From Lyophyllum atratum (taxonomy: Eukaryota > Basidiomycota > Agaricomycetes > Agaricales > Lyophyllaceae): a stretch of DNA of 64,000 nt. Positions 23,744-36,142 of the stretch are shown here, piece by piece. The notes below the pieces were generated by a model. It was not told the DNA's origin. It did not search any database and worked only from the letters and a program-made list of their open reading frames with translations. The position numbers and the translations under genes were made by a program. Where the stretch lies: the NCBI GenBank assembly GCA_014905825.1, contig JACGCN010000004.1, positions 372,001 to 436,000 on the forward strand, given 5' to 3'. The stretch's first letter is position 1, and every line of letters starts with the position of its first letter.

Positions 23744-23930
23744 TGAAGAAAAGTCGCGCCGGGATCGCAAACGACAAAAGGGCGTGAATATTTGGTACAG
23801 ACCAGTACCGCGTAAACACGTACAGAACCAGTACATAAACTGCCTAATATATACCTTACGCCTCATGGCTAACGCATGCCCTCTCGGCATTCGGTCCAGC
23901 TTGCACATGGTACGTGCCTTACTTTCATCA
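23744..23930 (-). repeat. TRIM terminal direct repeat (5' LTR if the element is on the minus strand)
   Basis: 187 bp copy identical to 23084-23270, followed by the duplicated GTTAT. Confidence 0.85.
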
Positions 23931-25744
23931 GTTATCATCAGTATGGATCAGTATGGACCAGTATGGAAATCAGGAGGTTATACATTGTACCGTCGCACAC
24001 CAGGGTCAGGTCTATTTCTGATGGTGTGCCGACCGGATCAGTAGCTATCAGTAGTTGCTATCGGGGTCCTGGCACCCTGTGACCTTGGAAAAGGTATAGC
24101 AATAGATATCATTGTCGAGGACATCATAAGTAGCCCAAGACCTCGAGCTTTCGAGAGCGGTGGTGAAATGTGATTGTCTATCTGACTTCGGGCAAGAAGT
24201 ATTTTATATCTGTTTGGCTGTTACTAGTGCTTAACGCTTGTTTCAAACAATCACACCATGTATAATTTATTTCTACTGATCGCGCTACGTATCATTCAGC
24301 ATGCGAGGGCCTGAACATCTTCTGAGAGTTGATGTTCTTGTTATATATAAGGTAGAGCGAAACGATTGGTGGTCATCCAACATGGCAAGACTTTTAGTAG
24401 AAGTTCAAACTCCACTGATGCGGCCGGTCCGCGCCTGTAATAAACGACAAGTCGACAAGTAAAATCCCTACACGCCTTGGCACCTTTCCGTAAGTGAGAT
24501 GAATCAACCAAATACATTACTCCATACTGTTCTATCGATTTGGCCACTGAAAAAGGTTTTCCTGCCACGTCAAGCAAAACTGTGAGAGATTTGGCAAGTA
24601 TAATCATGGAGCTTTCATGGCAAAATCACTTGGTCCTTGAACTCGCAACCTCATGCGAATGAAGCCCCGCAGCAAGTTAAGTGTGCAGCGGCATCGAGCT
24701 AGACTCTGAGTGAATTTTTTTGATTCTGTCTCCGCCTCTGCTGGCGGAATATACAGAGGCTCTACCTATGCTCGGTTTTCGTAGTTTGCAGCTAAACTAT
24801 TACTGGATCACAAATACTCGTAGATACATCCTTTGTCGCGACTTTGAAGCAACATAGAATATTAGATGCCTCGGAAAATATACAGGCGAACGTCACAAAC
24901 TACATTGGGAAGGTGCCGAAGGACCCCATCACTCGATTCGTGGTCCGCACATGCCAGCATCACTCGAAAGTAGACCTGACCTTGGTGTGCGACGGTAACA
25001 TTGTCACTTCGTATAGAACAGGGGCTGATTCTGGCTGATTGGGCTGATGATCATTGATCACTCGATCGGGTACAATTTGAATCCGTTCAGGTTCCACCGA
25101 TCGTAACTTTTAGCCTCCGCCTCTCGAACTCGGACCACCATCTCTTTATTCCCGCCACCCCTGAGTGGGGCTAACCCTGAGTTGACAGCAGCATCAGCAG
25201 CTCGTTCTGAGCTGGTTCAAAGATTCTCGCTCAAGCACCTGCGACGCGCATAGTTCTATGGTTCACCCTGTCTACGTCTCCAACTTACGTGCTTGGAACC
25301 ATGTGATGTTGAGCGAGTCTACCTTGTCTGCACCCAGAAAGGCACTGAACGGCCGCGATCCTGAATAACCTGATAGCTTCGTGCCCGGAACACATGCCTT
25401 CCCATGGATCGTTGAACGCAAGCACAAAATATGGACCTGCGATGTCGTCATGTATCGTCTAGACTGCTAGTAGAAGAGAAGGGCGATGTGTCTATGATGC
25501 AAAATGAACTGAAGATACTGCGCTCCACAACCTCATGCATGTAAGAGTGGTCCCTGGGTCAGCAAAACGCTTAACAAGGGTGCGAGCGCCGTGCATGTAT
25601 CCCCTTCCCGCTATCTTCAACTTACCTCTATCTGCAGTACCTATCGAAGAGAGCGAAACTGCACTTTCCAAACAAGGTGAAAGGAATGCTGACACGCACG
25701 GGCTGGCGGTGTGGGGGGTGACGGCGTACCCGCAGCGTCACTTC
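23931..25744. other. Gene-poor stretch
   Basis: After the GTTAT duplication comes a short run of three cagtatgga-type repeats (about 23939-23968). The remainder has no gene I can support. A minus-strand tRNA-like T-arm near 24635-24660 was considered and rejected. Confidence 0.45.
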
Positions 25745-25875
25745 TGATAGCAGGGCTGGTAACACCTATCATATTTCCGCAGACCGTTTCAAATTGGTGC
25801 GAAGTCTCGAGATTTGGAAACGTTGAAATTGAGGTAAGCTCTTTGGCCAACAAGATCAATGGTTCGGAATACTGA
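25745..25875 (+). pseudogene. 3' fragment of a DUF6534 gene (copy F)
   Basis: The sequence reads NTYHISADRFK in one frame and then FGNVEIE in the next, followed by a GTAAGC donor. This is the C-terminal part of the family (compare GTTYRLGADRF and NVEIK before the final intron in copies C and B). A frameshift near 25805 separates the two parts and no upstream exons are recognisable. It lies about 860 bp before intact copy B in the same orientation, so it probably marks a decayed tandem duplicate. Confidence 0.7.
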
Positions 25876-26732
25876 GGCAGTATAAGTCTGTATATGAGAT
25901 ACCTATATCTTTGAGCGTATTGTCGAGCACTCCTGATCAAGTCATCTCCCTTCACCGTCGCCTCCTGCTTGCACTCTATCTCACTTCTCGTCTCTTGCCT
26001 TCTTATCAGTTGTTATTTCACTGTCATTTTTTCTATGCAATTTTCCCACCGATGCGATTACTCCTACCGACAATGATGTATTGTCCCGCAGGAGGTTGTA
26101 TGCTTGCCATATGCCCGGCCTCCCCCAGGTATATAATGAAACTTGTATCGTGTTGGCCTACCGCCTATCATTCATAGTGCGTGCCTTGATCGTTGTTAAC
26201 CAGCGGCTCCTCCAGGCTACCCGCTTCCCTTTCATATCTAGCACCGCAGTCTATTTCTTACCCTCCTCCTTGACATATCCCACGCAAAATAACCCGCGAC
26301 ACGATGTCCCTACTTCGATCTCTCTGACAGGTGTACTTTCCAAGTACACTAAGAAGACCTTGAGTCAGATCTTGACTCAAGCCAGACAGCCAGTGGTGGC
26401 GTAAGTAAGCCAGTCGCGCTTCGCCGACATCCAATCTGGTAGCTCTGATGGATGGAACTGATTGATATATCGCAGCCGCGCAGAGTCTTATAACCGTCCT
26501 CCATCGGATAGGCTTGATTGCTGGTCTGGAGACAAGAGATGTCATCCGCGACGCCAAGCGAAGTAATGCATCTGGCTGATGGTTTTGCGTTCAGCGTAGG
26601 CAGTGGATGCGCAGTCGTCGCCTTTCTTTCGGCTCTTGCCTACCGATACTCTATAACTGTAGAAGCGATGCCTTCTTCGCTCGGTCTCCGCGAGCGGACG
26701 ATTGACCTGCACCTACACTTCATTCGATCCGT
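25876..26732. other. Spacer and promoter region before DUF6534 copy B
   Basis: No gene recognised. A ctctataact element near 26649 could be the TATA region for the ATG at 26733. Confidence 0.4.
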
Positions 26733-28555
26733 ATGGCGTCAGGACTTCCCCCCATTCCTGACAATATCGTTGCGATGTAAGTAATCCATTCCAGCCCTAC
26801 CTTCCCGCGTCTTACTAGCTTGTAGCACCGCGCCCCAGGTGGGTAGTATTTCGTTGCCGGCGCGCGTGGACGAGCATATTTAGATGTGGCTACTTATTTA
26901 AACCTAATGCTCAGTTAATCGGCACGTTATTTAACTGGGCCCTTTGGGGGGTGCTATCTGTCCAAACCTGTGCGTTCCAGTTTCGCTAAACATAATGCTC
27001 TCGACCTCACATCCGTATTACATAGACATCTACTATCTGAGTTTCTCAGAGGACAGGTGGTTGAACAAATGTCTTGGTGAGTTTAAGTATATTCGGCGGG
27101 ATATGTACCTAACGGCGGCTGCTGCCCTCATACGCAGTATATGGAACATACATTTTTGAATGCGTTCAGACTGCTATGACTGCTGCTGATTTGCATTATT
27201 GGTACATCCTCATCTTCCACTGTTTGATTCGGCCTTTGAAGACGAAACAGGTTTGCGAGTGGCTACGGAAACATGACCCACTTGCTGGACCCCTATATAG
27301 CACCTCTTGATACACCAATTATGTGCGGGATCTTGGCTGCTGTCGTACAATGCTTCTTCGCATTTCGAATCTTCAAGCTCCGAAGGTCGTATCTGTGGAT
27401 TTGTATCCTCATCTTTCTGGTATGCAACATCACCTTAACACCTACGTCGACGCTCAATGCCATCTAGACCGCTATGGTCCAGACTGCTGGAGCTTTTGGG
27501 GCAGCTATTCGAGTCGGTGGCATTCATATTGTCCTGTCCCCTTCCGCTGATTCGTTTATCGTCTTCTCAGGCATATAAGCTTCAACGGTTCGACCGTTTC
27601 CATGAACATGTGCTGTTCCCCCAGTCTTTCCATGTAGGATCAACGCCGTCCCCCTTGGTAGTTACCGAATCTGAACCTCCTGAAATGCCACAGGTCTGGC
27701 TTTTTGGCGACGTCGTAGCAGATACTTTGATCGCCGGCTCGATGCTCTGGATCGTGAGCGCTTTCCATCACCGTGTCATTTTCAAATATTCTAAATCAAG
27801 GTGGCACTTCCCAGTTTTATACATCCAAGAAGCAGGAGCATCAGGATTTAAGCAATATCCTCGCCAAGCTCGTCTTCTTGATCGTGGAGACAAACGCTCT
27901 CACTGGTGAATTTCTGAACACTCAAACCTTGTAATCCCTGTTCGTGGTAGAAAACTATTGACGACTCTTTACCTCAGCTGGAATGGCCTTGCTCTCTTTC
28001 ATCTTCTACGTGGTATTTCCCGTGAGTGCCAATAAAACCGGAGACCAATATTCTCGATTACTAAATTGTAGTTAGGAAAGCAATTTGTTCATCTGCACGT
28101 ACGTACTGATTAATATTTCACAATCTCGCCGAGATACTCAGTTGATACAGGGGTCTCATAATGGGAAAATTGTGAGCATCTATCCTCGTCCTCTCTAATT
28201 ACCACCTCAATCTACCCTTCTAGGTACTCGAACACCCTCCTCGTGACATTCAACAATCGGTTCCTCCTTCGGAAACCCTCTAGGCTCAGCACGCACACCA
28301 ATAGCGAGGATTACTGGCATGGAACACGGAGTTATGCGCGGAATTCCAGAGGCCATATCTTGCGCCCCGGGACTGGCACATTTCGTGTTACCTCTGAACG
28401 GTTAAAGCCGAACGGGGACCTTCAGGAAATTGGAAACGTAGAAATTAAGGTGGGTTCCGTTTCTATGAGCGCAACATGTTACATGGGAAACGCTGATTTT
28501 TGTGTTCTCTGACGACATGACTTAGACGCTGAAGGAAGTCAGGTTACACCCCTAA
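26733..28555 (+). CDS. DUF6534-family seven-transmembrane protein, copy B
   Basis: Fifteen exons can be joined with frame preserved, giving a protein of about 330 residues. The first exon is 26733-26776 (MASGLPPIPDNIVA), the second a 13-nt microexon at 26826-26838 (TAPQ), and the last is 28526-28555 (TLKEVRLHP and stop). Landmarks match copy A: LIGTLFNWALWGVLSVQT, YIYYLSFSED, YGTYIFECVQT, FASGYGNMTH, DTPIMCGILAAVVQCFF, MVQTAGAFGAAIR, FDRFHEHVLFPQSFHVWLFGD, LIVETNALT, IMGK, YSNTLLVTFNNRFLLR. Relative to copy A it has two extra introns, after APQ and after the FP that precedes ESNLFICT; copy C has the same two. One intron donor, after AAIR, is the weak GTCGGT. Function of the family is unknown. 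Confidence 0.85.
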
Positions 28556-28770
28556 CATAGATAGAGTATGATTTTTAGGATCCTGTACTTGTCCAGCGTT
28601 GTAGAGCATGTATCATCTCACCAGTCCTTTCGCTCATGCATTCGGGGTCACACTCTCATTGCCGAGTGGAGCATTCAAAATGAGGTGCGACGCGACGCGA
28701 CGCGTCACGCAACACGTTACACGGGAACTCGTTTAGGGCAAGCTTTCTCAACTACCACGATAACAATGAC

Positions 28771-30505
28771 ATGACCACATCCACCGTTGAATCGATCATA
28801 CCTTCACGGCCTTCCAGTGGCATGCTTATCAGAGGCACGTTCGTCACTTTGCCATCGCTCGGGGAGGTAGAGATATTGTCAGAATGTCTACTTGGTCAGT
28901 ATCACCATCAACTGGAACCACCCAAGCCCTCTACCACTTTTACCCATTCATACATTGTATAACTCATCCGAGCATCTTTTGTATGGGATACTAGCTGTAG
29001 ACAGCACAGGTCGTATAACTCACTTTGGTGCGGCTAATTCTCCAGCATCACAAGCCCTAGTTGCTGCTGCCACACTACCGCCAATCCAGATACCAAAAGG
29101 GAGCTTCTTGTTGCCACCCTTCTGTGACCTTCACCTACACGCGCCGCAATTCTTGTATCAGGGTACGGGACTGCATCTCCCACTGATGCAGTGGCTGGAT
29201 GAGTACGCTTTCAAGGCTGAGGAGAGGCTAGACGCCGATGCAGAGCTAGCAAGAAAGGTCTACAGGCGCCTTGCTCAGAGGCTACGTGAGAATGGAACGG
29301 GGACGGTTCTGCTTTTCGGTACGATCAAGGAGGAGACAAAGTATGTATTGTTGTTCAGGCGATCTACTGAGCGACGACTCTTAACTTGCCTGGATCCATC
29401 AACTCAGTTTGATTCTTGCAGAAGCGATGCAGAGTGCTGGGATCAGAGCCTTCGTGGGCAAGCTCTCGATGGACATATCCTCGCGCCCTGGCTATGTCGA
29501 AGCTTCCGCGGGCGCTTCTCTTGACTCAGCCCGCTCATTCGTCGAGCGATGCAAACAGATAGCAGCTCCCTTGCCAGCCCACTCTCGACTTGTCGAGCCT
29601 GTTCTCACACCTCGTTTTGTCCCCACATGCTCTGACGAATTGCTAGCTGGCCTAGGGCGTCTGGCGATGGAGAAATCGCTGCGCGTACAGAGCCATATGG
29701 CCGAGGCGCACGATCAGGTTGAATGGGTGCGCGCTACTAGGGGTTCTGAAGATATCGATGTATTTGATCAGGTGCATGTCTTGCAACTTGAACGCACCCA
29801 ATTCCTGCTCGCAAGCTAGCAATTGACGTCTAAGATATCTAGCACGGCCTGCTCACGCCCAACACGGTCCAGGCACACTGCACGTTTCTAGACGCGCCGG
29901 CGCTAACCCGCGTGGCTCGTAGTGGGACCGCAGTAGCGCACTGCCCGCTGTCGAACGCGTACTTCTCTGCCGCGCCGTTCAGGCTGCGCGAGGCGCTCAG
30001 TGCAGGAGTGCGCGTAGGTCTCGGCACGGATGTCGCAGGTGGATATAGTCTGGACGTCGACATGATGAGTGCGATGCGGCAGGCGGTCGTGGTGTCCCGG
30101 ATGCGTGAGGGAGCAAGGCGGCTGGAGTGTGCTGGGGATGAAGAAGGTGGAGGGAGTGTGGCAGTGGATTGGAAAGAGGTGCTGTACTTGGCGACCCAGG
30201 GGGGCATGGAGGCATTGGGGCTCGATCACGGATCCGGGATGTTCAAGGTCGGGTCTGTGTTCGATGCTCAAGAGAGTAAGTCTTGGAAGGTTCATCCTTC
30301 TTCGCACGTGTCCTCATTTCAGCGACGGCTAGTTCGGGTGTTTGATGAAAATGACGGCGCCGGTGTAGGGGCACTTGATTTTTTTGACCTTGACTTGGAA
30401 GGGGGCTCGGAGGTCACCATTGAGATGGTGGAGAAGTGGTGGTGCATTGGGGATGCACGGAATCGCGTGAGGATGTGGGTGCAAGGTAACATTGTGGACA
30501 TGTAG
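28771..30505 (+). CDS. Guanine deaminase (amidohydrolase family)
   Basis: Five exons (28771-28894, 28995-29340, 29408-29771, 29843-30275, 30333-30505) give 479 residues, in the usual range. The enzyme turns guanine into xanthine and ammonia in purine salvage. Zinc and active-site motifs are all present: PPFCDLHLHAPQF with the metal-binding HxH, QSHMAEAHDQVEW with the next histidine, VQAHCTFLD with the third, and VGLGTDVAGG with the catalytic aspartate. WLDEYAFKAEERL and TKY-type guanine-deaminase motifs follow the HxH. The first acceptor was placed at 28994 because only that joint gives an in-frame AVDSTGRITHFG. The last acceptor was placed at 30332 because the nearer AG at 30322 leads to an early stop. 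Confidence 0.9.
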
Positions 30506-31217
30506 AGAGTCATTCACAGAAAGAGAATCCTTCGTGTCATTGCCCTTCGCCCACCAGCCTCGGGACGCCCTACCATTCGCACGGTTCACTCCCTGTCAGC
30601 CTGCCAACTTGAAATACAACGCCGACTCCTCCCTCGATACCGCCCCCAGTCCGCCTCTGCCACGAGTATTAATCGCCTGAGCGTTTTCTCTTCTTGAGGA
30701 AGCGGACGAACGCTGTTCACGACATGTCGTGGCTCGGAGAGGACGTCTTCTTGCTCACAAGAGGACACAAATCAGGCCTGCATTGGATAACTCCTGAATT
30801 TTGAGTCATTGTTGGGTGAGGTGTGATTTGGGAGAGACTCGAGAGCCGGCTTCAAGGATGCTGTGGTCCATGTAGGGAAAGAGGTTGCCAAGTTGAAGAC
30901 GTGTACACCCGGCAAAAACACGCTTTTTCATCTTATCTGATGGCTGATCATTGGGCAAGCTCCGTCCATGTCAATAATCGTTAAGTATAGACGCAAGGAA
31001 ACGCGTCGGTATAGGCATATCGTGCCTGTAAGTGGATAAGATTGAGGTTCTGGGAATCCTCATGGCTATCAGAAGGATTTTGTTGACTTGATCAGATGTC
31101 TGTAAGCGCCCAGATAGAGTTTGATTCTCACGAACGCCTTTTCCTTACACACATGGACCAACGACGGTTGATCAAACGCGAAGTTGTTGTACTTTACTCA
31201 TCTCTCTACTCGCCGCC
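30506..31217. other. Spacer between guanine deaminase and BTB genes
   Basis: No gene seen. It contains the 3' UTR of the deaminase and the promoter of the BTB gene. Confidence 0.5.
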
Positions 31218-32337
31218 ATGAGCGTCTCCCTCTTGACCTTCATAACCAGAAGTCGCGGGGTCCCAGAGAAGGCGCGCAGGGACCCATATTTCGAGGATGG
31301 CAACATACTGCTTATCGTGAGCGACGCCGCGTTCAAATTTTACAAGGGGCTACTCACAGCCAAGGCGACGTGGTTTGCCACGGCCGTGGCGAACATGACT
31401 GATGACACAGTAGATGTAGTGGAGGACTGCCCAGTGTTACCATTAACAGACGCAAGCCATGATCTCTCATGTTTCCTGTTAGCGCTGCACGAGGACGCCG
31501 GTGGATAGTGAGTATTTATATTTCTCAGGTTGGTAAATTTTGTTCATCGCCAACCCAAGCTTCCCGTTCGAATCCCTAACGGACTACAATGTCCTCGCCG
31601 GAGTCCTGCGACTCGCTACCAAGTACGGTGCGGACGCAGTGCGGGCCAACGCCCTCGCTACCCTCGAAAAACTGTATCCCTCGACTCTCACCGCCTGGGA
31701 TCGGATTCGCAGTCGCCCCGACGCGCACATACGCTGGGACTGCGACCGTGTGCTCATTATCAACCTCGCGCGCGAAGTGCACGCCTTCTCGATCCTGCCG
31801 TCTGCCATGGCCATGCTCACGAACGACTCCTCGGCCGGAGAAGTGTTCGGCGTCTCCCTCCACCCGTGTACACCCCGCCGCACGCTCTCCCCCCACTCGC
31901 GGCTGAACCCGGACGACGAGCGCGGGTTCGCGCTTATGAAGGAGTTTAATCACGTCTCCATCGTGCTGATGCTCAAGTTCATCCGCGATGTGGGGAAGGG
32001 ATGCACGAGGCCGCCGGAGAGGACGCCTGTGGTAGCTGGACGCGCGCCGGTGGGGGCGAGGTCATTGAGGCCCCGCGCGAGTCTTTGCAGGGAGACGTTC
32101 AAGGAGATTGCGGCGGGGCTCCTCGAGTTGCTTGTACTGGAAAACCCGGTCGGGTATGCCGATTTCGTGGGCTCGGTGGATCGGGTGATGCAGGATCGGG
32201 AGAGGGTTTGTAAGATTTGTTGGCAAGCGTTCAGGGAAGGGTATGTGGAGAGGAGAAAGAAGTGGTGGCAGGAGCTGCCGCGTGTTCTGGGCTTCTCGGG
32301 GTGGGGGGATGATCGGCTGCAGCCTGTGGAGATTTGA
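31218..32337 (+). CDS. BTB/POZ domain protein, basidiomycete type
   Basis: Two exons, 31218-31507 and 31560-32337, joined through a 52-nt intron, give 355 residues. The N-terminal 110 residues have the fungal BTB pattern: an RDPYFEDGNILLIVSDAAFKFYKGLL start, then CPVLPLTDASHDLSCFLLAL, then FESLTDYNVLAGVLRLATKYGADAVRANAL, which is the usual segment following the fold in these proteins. The C-terminal half contains a Cys-poor helical region with FKEIAAGLLELL and ends in RLQPVEI. Such proteins are very numerous in agaricomycetes and presumably act as oligomerising or ubiquitin-ligase adaptor proteins, but no partner can be inferred. The first half of exon 2 is C-rich and the second half G-rich. 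Confidence 0.85.
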
Positions 32338-33456
32338 TGGGGCGGCGAATATACGCGGCCTGAGTAAAACATGCAGGTGCGTATGGGAACGCGACGTATG
32401 TCCTCGTATTGATTTCGTTGTTTAGGGTCTTGACCCTTGGGACTTGACCTGTCGTCATGATCTTGGTGTTGAATGGCTGATCTTTGGAGATTGCCCTTCG
32501 AGCCATTCTTTTCTTGTCGGCTCATATCGTTTTGGTGTAGTTTGTGACGACTACTTGGGCAAATTGCCTGCTGCATTGGCGAAGCGAGGGAGAGCTACCG
32601 CTTTGCGCCATTGATCTTATACCCTCATCGATGTTGTCAGGTTGTAGTTATGTGTATTTGAGGACGCAGACGATACTGTATCTGTTACTGTAATAACCTG
32701 TATGATTACAGTCTGGTTTCCTACGGTCTGTGTGAGCATTCGCTATCTCTCCCCCTGCGTAAGCCAAGAAGCAAACATCGCTGGCTGCAATGAAGACGGT
32801 TCCCGGTCCTCTTTGGCAGCGAAGGACTTATTGATATCCATGATCGATGACTGATGCATGGATTCAAATTGTGAGCTTTCCATATTGAGGTTTCGGGATA
32901 AAACAGTATATACCAACTGTCCAGACTCATGTGGTAGGGTGCGCTGCATAGTGGAGTTGGTCACTTCAAACACTCCGCCCGATCAGACAAGCCCTGGCGT
33001 GGGTAGTGCGTACTGCAGAGCCTTCTCATGTGTCCTGAACGCGCACGCCTATGGTGGTCCCCAAGAGGAGCGCGGATCTCAAGCAGTAGGTATAGTCTTC
33101 CTTCACGATGAGTCAATTAACGTGTCGAGAGACGTGCGCTTCGAGTTAGTGTTCAGGGGCTGAGAAAGTTGTGTTTTGAGGCTAAGATCATTGTATTCAC
33201 AAGACTGCTGGAAGGGCGAATACCTCCAAAAAGTATGAATGTCCTCGCACCGTTATGGTCAACCTGATGCCAGTGATAATGGAGGTCAGTCTTGATGAAA
33301 TGTCAGCGGAGAAAGGGTCGATGTTGATCTTGAAGAAGTGGAGGACCCTGGAGCGCCGGATTGCAAGGACTGATCAGTGACATTGAAAAACTAGAGCTGA
33401 GCGATACAGCGGACAGTACAAAGGTATGCTTCTAAATATCGAGAGGCAGAGGCTAC
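32338..33456. other. Stretch without a recognised gene
   Basis: Spacer between convergent genes (BTB plus, aldo-keto reductase minus). A 101-codon frame at 32858-33163 has no recognisable domain. I see no RNA gene or repeat. Confidence 0.45.
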
Positions 33457-34934
33457 CTAGGCCGTTCCTGGGCGATGGGCTCGGAGGTGCAGGGGATTTG
33501 CAAAATGGCCGGCCGACTTCATGAGCCACGGCTGTGTCAATCCCGTGCCCTGTGGAAGGCGCTTAGTGAGAAAAAAGAGGGGTTGATCATAAAGGAGACC
33601 TACTATGAAGTTCCCAGGGAATCCTAGATCAAACTCTACGGCTGACTCCAGGAAAGCGATCTGTTCCTGTGTAAGGCTGATATCCAGTGCTTCGAGGTTG
33701 CCAAGGAGGTGTTCAACCTTGCGTCCACCGATGATGGGGAAAACATAGGGCGTCTTCTGCAGGAGGTATGCAATGGCGACTACAAGAACCGTGGATGTTA
33801 GTTGATGCATGAAGATGAAATATGAGAGAGGCGGACCTGCTGTGATGTGCTTCGTGCCAACTTCCTCTGCAACCTTCTCGAGGGCAGCTGATACCTTCTT
33901 TTCCTTCTCGTTGCGCTCCCAGGGACCCATGATCTTCCGTCCTTCCTCCCCAGTCTTGCGACGTTCTTCCTCTTCAGCGTCTGTGCGGAATTTCCCGCCG
34001 GCGAGAACGTTCCAGGGCGCAAGCGCAATTCCTGAACATAATAGGTGACAAGGAGTACGATTTTTCACTAAAATGAATTCCTGACCTTCAGAACGCGCCA
34101 TGGGAATGATGTCACGCTCAAAGTCGCGATCCATAACATTCCATGAGCCTTGGTAGATTACGAATGGAGTCAATGCGTGGTCACGCGCGTACTGGTTTGC
34201 CTTGGAGACCACCCAAGCAGGCGAATCCGAGATGCCCTGCAATGTATCATTACCTGCGGTGACATATCAAAAAATAACTGGTCGCTTACGAGGTACAGAA
34301 CCTTCCCAGCGAGGACAAGGGCGTGGAGACCACGCATCACTTCCTCGATGCTCGTCTCCCAATCCCACCAGTGCACGTAGAAAAGGTCGATATAAGAAGT
34401 TCGCAAGTTCATGAGGGATGCTTCGATGGCGAGGCGCATCGTCTTGACGTTATTCCCTGTGTAATGCACTTTCTGGGTGATGGACTTGTCAGTGCCCACA
34501 AAGTTGGTTGTGTACTGGAGGAGTTTATTAGTGCCGCGCAAGATGCTATCATCGTGTGAATACCTTGGTCGCGATGAAAAGCTGGTCGCGAATGCCTCTG
34601 GTTTCTGCCCATTCACCAATAAACTGCTCTGATGTCTGTTCCTGGCTGGATAATCCACAGGCAGTGAGCTTCCGGATCTAGCATACGAAAGGTACGAACT
34701 AGTTACGTACTAATTGCTGGAAGTATCGATGAAATTGCCACCCGCGTCAAAATAGGCGTTGAGTAGTTTGAAACTCGCATCCTTGTCCATAGACCCCATA
34801 AAGTCACTCCATTTGTCGCCGATGCTCATGGCGCCGAGCTGTAGAGGCGAGACATGCACACCGGCATTGGTGGACAGTCGTCGGTACACAGCAAGTTTGG
34901 TAGGCGGTGGTGGAGGTGTTGCCATGAAAGACAT
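33457..34934 (-). CDS. Aldo-keto reductase, aryl-alcohol dehydrogenase (AAD) type
   Basis: Six exons on the minus strand give roughly 400 residues. The ATG at 34934 ([13 protein letters not shown]) is used; the frame upstream begins only with a non-ATG codon, and the ATG at 34925 is an alternative. AAD landmarks in order are [12 protein letters not shown], the catalytic Asp in [12 protein letters not shown] followed by the Tyr, [27 protein letters not shown] with the catalytic Lys, and [12 protein letters not shown] with the catalytic His. [41 protein letters not shown] and the C-terminal [11 protein letters not shown] follow. The first intron splits the Tyr codon. Relatives reduce aryl aldehydes in ligninolytic fungi or act in polyketide pathways; no cluster partner is nearby, so a general aromatic-aldehyde reductase is the more likely role. 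Confidence 0.9.
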
Positions 34935-36142
34935 TGATGCAGCAAAGGGGATTGATGACAAGGATGGTATGAGGGATATTGAGAGAGTAGCTTATCTCTC
35001 TTAGTACTGCAGGACTCATCTTATACTCTGTTGGGATATGGATGAATAAGACGGCTGAGCAGCGTCATGAAGAGACACTCGGCATTGGCCGGAATAGTCG
35101 GTATATCTTCCCCTAAGACTGAGGCCCAAGTAAGACTTAGACCATGCTGCCGAGGTTCTTCGTATAATTCACAGCTTGTCGGCACGTAAAATGTTGGCGA
35201 CGCGTAAGCCTGCGGTGTGTATGACTCTATCCCGTTAACCGGTCCCGAGGAATTTCTGTTTCTCCGGACAGTCACATTTGAGATCGCAGCCTACAGAGAA
35301 CGGTCAGAAGGCAAGAAAGGAAGACAATGCAGGTGTCTACGCGCTGCGAGTGCTTACACAGGCGGATGATGTCCGAAGCTGTCGGCAATTCTCTCGAAGC
35401 CGCTAATGTACAAGAGGGGCTGACTCCTTTGCTGATTTTTTACAGGCCCAAGTCTCACCAGATTTCTTCGGTAAACCCAAAACCAACCATAAGACCTGGA
35501 AAGGCGAAACATGTCAGTTGAGTTGGAGAGCTTACTGGAAAGGATTTCGTACGTCGTTTTCGGTATATCACCTCGAAATGACGCAAAAACATGCTGAACA
35601 ATGTCCGCAGTTTCTAGAACGATGTCTTACTACCTAGAGGAGAGGGTGAGTCGCTCCACGTACTGCAGTGACACAGAGTGAGACGTGCAAGAAACGGCAG
35701 CATATGTGACTTTCGCAAATAATCCAGGCAAAATTAGCATTGTCCACAATTAAGTCTCGGACTGGAGAGAATATTCATTTCTCAGCGCGAACTCGAGAAT
35801 GGTCTGTTCCTCCAGGAGGTCGTAGTTTTCAGCCCCAAAGATATCAATAACGCACATCCCTGGCGCGTTCGAGAGTCCTCGTGAACAGAATACAGTCAAG
35901 GCCCGGCGCTTCCTTCTGGCCTTTGATATTCTTCTCCTTTTCGTGAGGAGCTGCCGGTTGAGATTCATAGAAGGAAGTTATTAGGGAACAGCAGCACAGA
36001 GCAGCACAGGGACCGAAGACGATCAACGTGGTCCAGGACTAGATTCTTTCCCGTTTACGTAATTTCAAATTCCTATGAGTGCGGTCTCGAACTTTCTTTC
36101 GTCCTCCTCCTCCTCCTCCTCCTTATTATCCTCGACGACCTA
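34935..36142. other. Stretch without a recognised gene
   Basis: Divergent intergenic region between the minus-strand aldo-keto reductase and the plus-strand TPR gene. Short frames only. A pyrimidine-rich TCC repeat (about 36101-36123) lies just before the TPR gene start and probably forms part of its 5' leader. Confidence 0.5.

Larger units (their letters stand above)
23084..23930 (-). mobile_element. TRIM-like miniature LTR retrotransposon, complete
   Basis: Two direct repeats of 187 bp (23084-23270 and 23744-23930) appear identical base for base and enclose 473 bp. Each begins TG and ends CA, and the whole is flanked by the 5-bp duplication GTTAT (23079-23083 and 23931-23935). These are the hallmarks of LTR retrotransposon integration. 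At 847 bp with no coding capacity it fits the TRIM class. On the minus strand the purine tract gaggggaag lies directly before one repeat, in the place of a polypurine tract, which suggests minus orientation. The interior is C-rich on the plus strand with no reading frame of note. Identical repeats imply a recent insertion mobilised by some other element's proteins. Confidence 0.85.

Noticed and set aside
24630..24715. tRNA-like stretch on the minus strand with a GTTGCGAGTTCAAG T-arm
   Set aside because: No acceptor or anticodon stem could be completed; one T-arm-like motif is not enough.
34935..34961. Upstream extension of the aldo-keto reductase frame
   Set aside because: It begins with TTG; the first ATG is at 34934.
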